From positions 1,860,001 to 1,924,000 of the forward strand of contig OX381710.1 in the NCBI GenBank assembly GCA_947462335.1: a DNA stretch of 64,000 nucleotides. Reading direction: 5' to 3'. Under the pieces are notes generated by a model. That model did not search any database. It worked only from the letters and a program-made list of their open reading frames with translations, and was not told the origin of the DNA. This stretch comes from Harmothoe impar. Lineage: Eukaryota; Annelida; Polychaeta; Phyllodocida; Polynoidae. Shown piece after piece: positions 62,629 to 64,000 of this stretch; the stretch's first letter is position 1; each line of letters begins with the position of its first letter. Made by a program: the position numbers and the translations under genes.

Positions 62629-63495
62629 ATGATGGTTAGTTCTGCTATTTTCAGCTACTTTTCTTATCGACGTGTTGACGCTACAGAGCATCGAAACTCT
62701 CTCCAAATGAGTCCAAGAAAGAAAAAGCAACTTCCACTTGAAGCAGGAAGAGAAACAGTGCCCTATGATGCATGTGAGGTAAAGAAACATTGGAAGGACG
62801 TCACCAAGGAGCAATGGATAGAAGCATGCTTCAACTTCATCGGAACGGAAGTAGTTTCATTTGGACAGAGGGAGAAGATTTTGTTGGAGCTATTTTTCTT
62901 AGCTCCGTATACTTGGCCTGACTGTGGTGAAATTCCTTCAGGTATTTGTTCAGTCTTCGCCATAGAAGTTATCAGGTCTTTGAAGGAGCTTCGATATATG
63001 CAAGGCACTCACGAGGAGATTGTTCAGAAAATGACGGAATTCGAAACAGGAGAAGACACAATATGGTGCGAGGAGACGACATATACGGACGATGATCTGG
63101 AGTACATCATTTGTAGCCCGTTGGAACATTATGTTAAAGACTTTGAGGACATGCTAGACAGCACTGAGATGAACCCGAAAGAGAGATCCCTTACTGCACA
63201 GAAAGAGACCAAAGCTGTGTTGGAAAAGCTCAAGTTTGGTCAAGGATTCACTCTTCAAAGCAGCTGTGTGAGTGTGATAAAAGGCCTTATGTTGAAACAT
63301 CCAGACATGAAGTTTTCGCGTGCTGTCGACACACTTCCTTTGCCTGAACTGATGATGAACATGATCGATCCCATCGTACCAACATGTTTCGACTCTGCCA
63401 ATTGTCCCATGTATAAAATGGTTTCAAGTTTTGCCCGTGGCCGATGGCTAAACGATCCACTGAAGTCAGAAAACCTCCTTGATTTAATCAACTGA
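62629..63495 (+). CDS. Unrecognised intronless 288-codon ORF in copy B
   Basis: Longest non-retroelement ORF in the window. Internal ATGs at residues 2 and 27 (MSPRKKKQLP) are alternative starts. The sequence is well mixed, not repeat-derived. A basic patch RKKK lies near 30. A helical-looking middle follows (WIEACFNFIGTEVVSFGQRE, then LLELFFLAPYTWPD), then an acidic Thr/Asp stretch (ETTYTDDDLEYI) and a Cys/Met/Pro-containing end (DPIVPTCFDSANCPMYKMV). No signal peptide and no enzyme motif that I recognise. A faint likeness to flagellar/ciliary coiled-coil proteins was considered but is not supported enough to name. It sits exactly in the segment missing from copy A, ends 50 bp before the CAG array, and has no A-tail. 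It could be a captured host retrocopy or a gene of the repeat unit itself. Confidence 0.6.
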   Translation: MMVSSAIFSYFSYRRVDATEHRNSLQMSPRKKKQLPLEAGRETVPYDACEVKKHWKDVTKEQWIEACFNFIGTEVVSFGQREKILLELFFLAPYTWPDCGEIPSGICSVFAIEVIRSLKELRYMQGTHEEIVQKMTEFETGEDTIWCEETTYTDDDLEYIICSPLEHYVKDFEDMLDSTEMNPKERSLTAQKETKAVLEKLKFGQGFTLQSSCVSVIKGLMLKHPDMKFSRAVDTLPLPELMMNMIDPIVPTCFDSANCPMYKMVSSFARGRWLNDPLKSENLLDLIN

Positions 63496-63544
63496 CTAAA
63501 TGTATTTTCTCATACTAGTATTAGTAGCATTAGTAATAGCAGCT

Positions 63545-63978
63545 ACTCAGTCTCGTGCAGCACAAGCAGCAGCATCTGTCAGCAGCATCCGTGACATTGT
63601 CAGCAGCAGCAGCAGCTGCACGAGCAGCACAAGCAGCAGCATCTGTCAACAGCATCCTTGACATCGTCAGCAGCTGCAGCAGCTGCACGAGCAGCACAAG
63701 CAGCAGCTGCTGCAGCAGCTGCACGAGCAGCACAAGCAGCAGCATCTGTCAGCAGTATCCGTGACATCGTCAGCAGCAGCAGCAGCTGCACGAGCAGCAC
63801 AAGCAGCAGCATCTGTCAACAGCATCCGTGACATCGTCAGCAACTACAGCAGCTGCACGAGCAGCACAAGCAGCAGCAGCTGTCAGCAGCTGCAGCAGCT
63901 GCACGAGCAGCACAAGCAGCAGCACCAACAGCAGCAGCAACAGCAAATCAGCAGCAGCAGCAGCAGCAGCAGCAGCGG
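63545..63978 (+). repeat. CAG/GCA-rich array, copy B
   Basis: Higher-order units of ~67 bp (CATCTGTCAGCAGCATCCGT, then GACATCGTCAGC and TGCACGAGCAGCACAAGC) repeat about six times and end in (CAG)8-like runs. Followed by GGTGTGGACCACTAAA as in copy A. Confidence 0.85.
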
Positions 63979-64000
63979 CGGTGTGGACCACTAAATTCGA

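Larger units (their letters stand above)
60393..64000 (+). repeat. Long dispersed repeat, copy B (ORF-bearing)
   Basis: Direct copy of 1-4,290, offset by about 58.9-59.6 kb because of indels. It starts with the conserved GGCGGCAGAGTGGTC module and contains one hairpin unit. It has the empty site of the copy A MITE (~61,979) and includes the extra segment 62,551-63,532 with the 288-codon ORF. The right edge is cut by the window. Confidence 0.85.

Noticed and set aside
62629..63495. Naming the 288-codon ORF as a ciliary C1a-type protein
   Set aside because: Resemblance is only impressionistic; no diagnostic motif that I can point to.

Overview
The window is animal nuclear DNA: spliced exons, an intact LTR retrotransposon, APE-type LINEs, many MITE-like inverted-repeat elements and dense satellite arrays. 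There are no bacterial-style operons. The mix suggests a marine invertebrate, possibly a lophotrochozoan, but nothing here fixes the species. Almost all of it is repetitive. Only one host gene is convincing: two exons of a secreted C-type lectin-like protein at 51.8 and 57.1 kb, whose intron phases match. A second possible gene is an intronless 288-codon ORF at 62.6-63.5 kb.

Layout. 1-4.3 kb and 60.4-64 kb are two direct copies (A and B) of one long repeat. They share a 7-bp-stem hairpin, ~710-bp tandem units and a CAG-rich array. Copy B carries the 288-codon ORF; copy A lacks it. 4.3-15.2 kb holds MITEs, an E2F/CCAAT-like tandem module and several minisatellites, including a ~22-unit 23-bp array built on a YY1-like word. 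15,225-27,467 is a 12.2-kb Ty3/gypsy element on the minus strand. Its 521-bp LTRs look identical and are flanked by GTAT. It encodes Gag, a -1-shifted Pol, and a very large extra ORF split by one TGA. 27.5-31.9 kb holds MITEs, tRNA-like sequences and (TA)n. 31.9-35.3 kb is a 3.4-kb palindrome. 35.4-39 kb is a cluster of four unrelated satellites (44, 20, 80 and 133 bp). 39.3-40.5 kb holds two TIR elements.

40.5-46.45 kb is a nearly full-length LINE. Its ORF1 fuses a coiled coil and an RRM-like region to a NADAR (YbiA-like) domain. ORF2 has an APE endonuclease and a reverse transcriptase, with one in-frame TGA near its C-terminus. 46.4-51.1 kb holds piggyBac-like TTAA MITEs, large hairpins and an element whose TIRs are made of tandem repeats. 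51.8-57.24 kb is the lectin gene; its intron contains a 5'-truncated LINE flanked by a perfect 25-bp inverted repeat. 57.2-60.4 kb holds a mariner-like MITE, more arrays and a CCAAT/E-box-rich stretch.

The best candidates for something new are the NADAR-carrying LINE, the giant zinc-finger/coiled-coil ORF3 and AT-hook integrase tail of the gypsy element, the YY1-like array, and the A/B repeat pair with and without an ORF.
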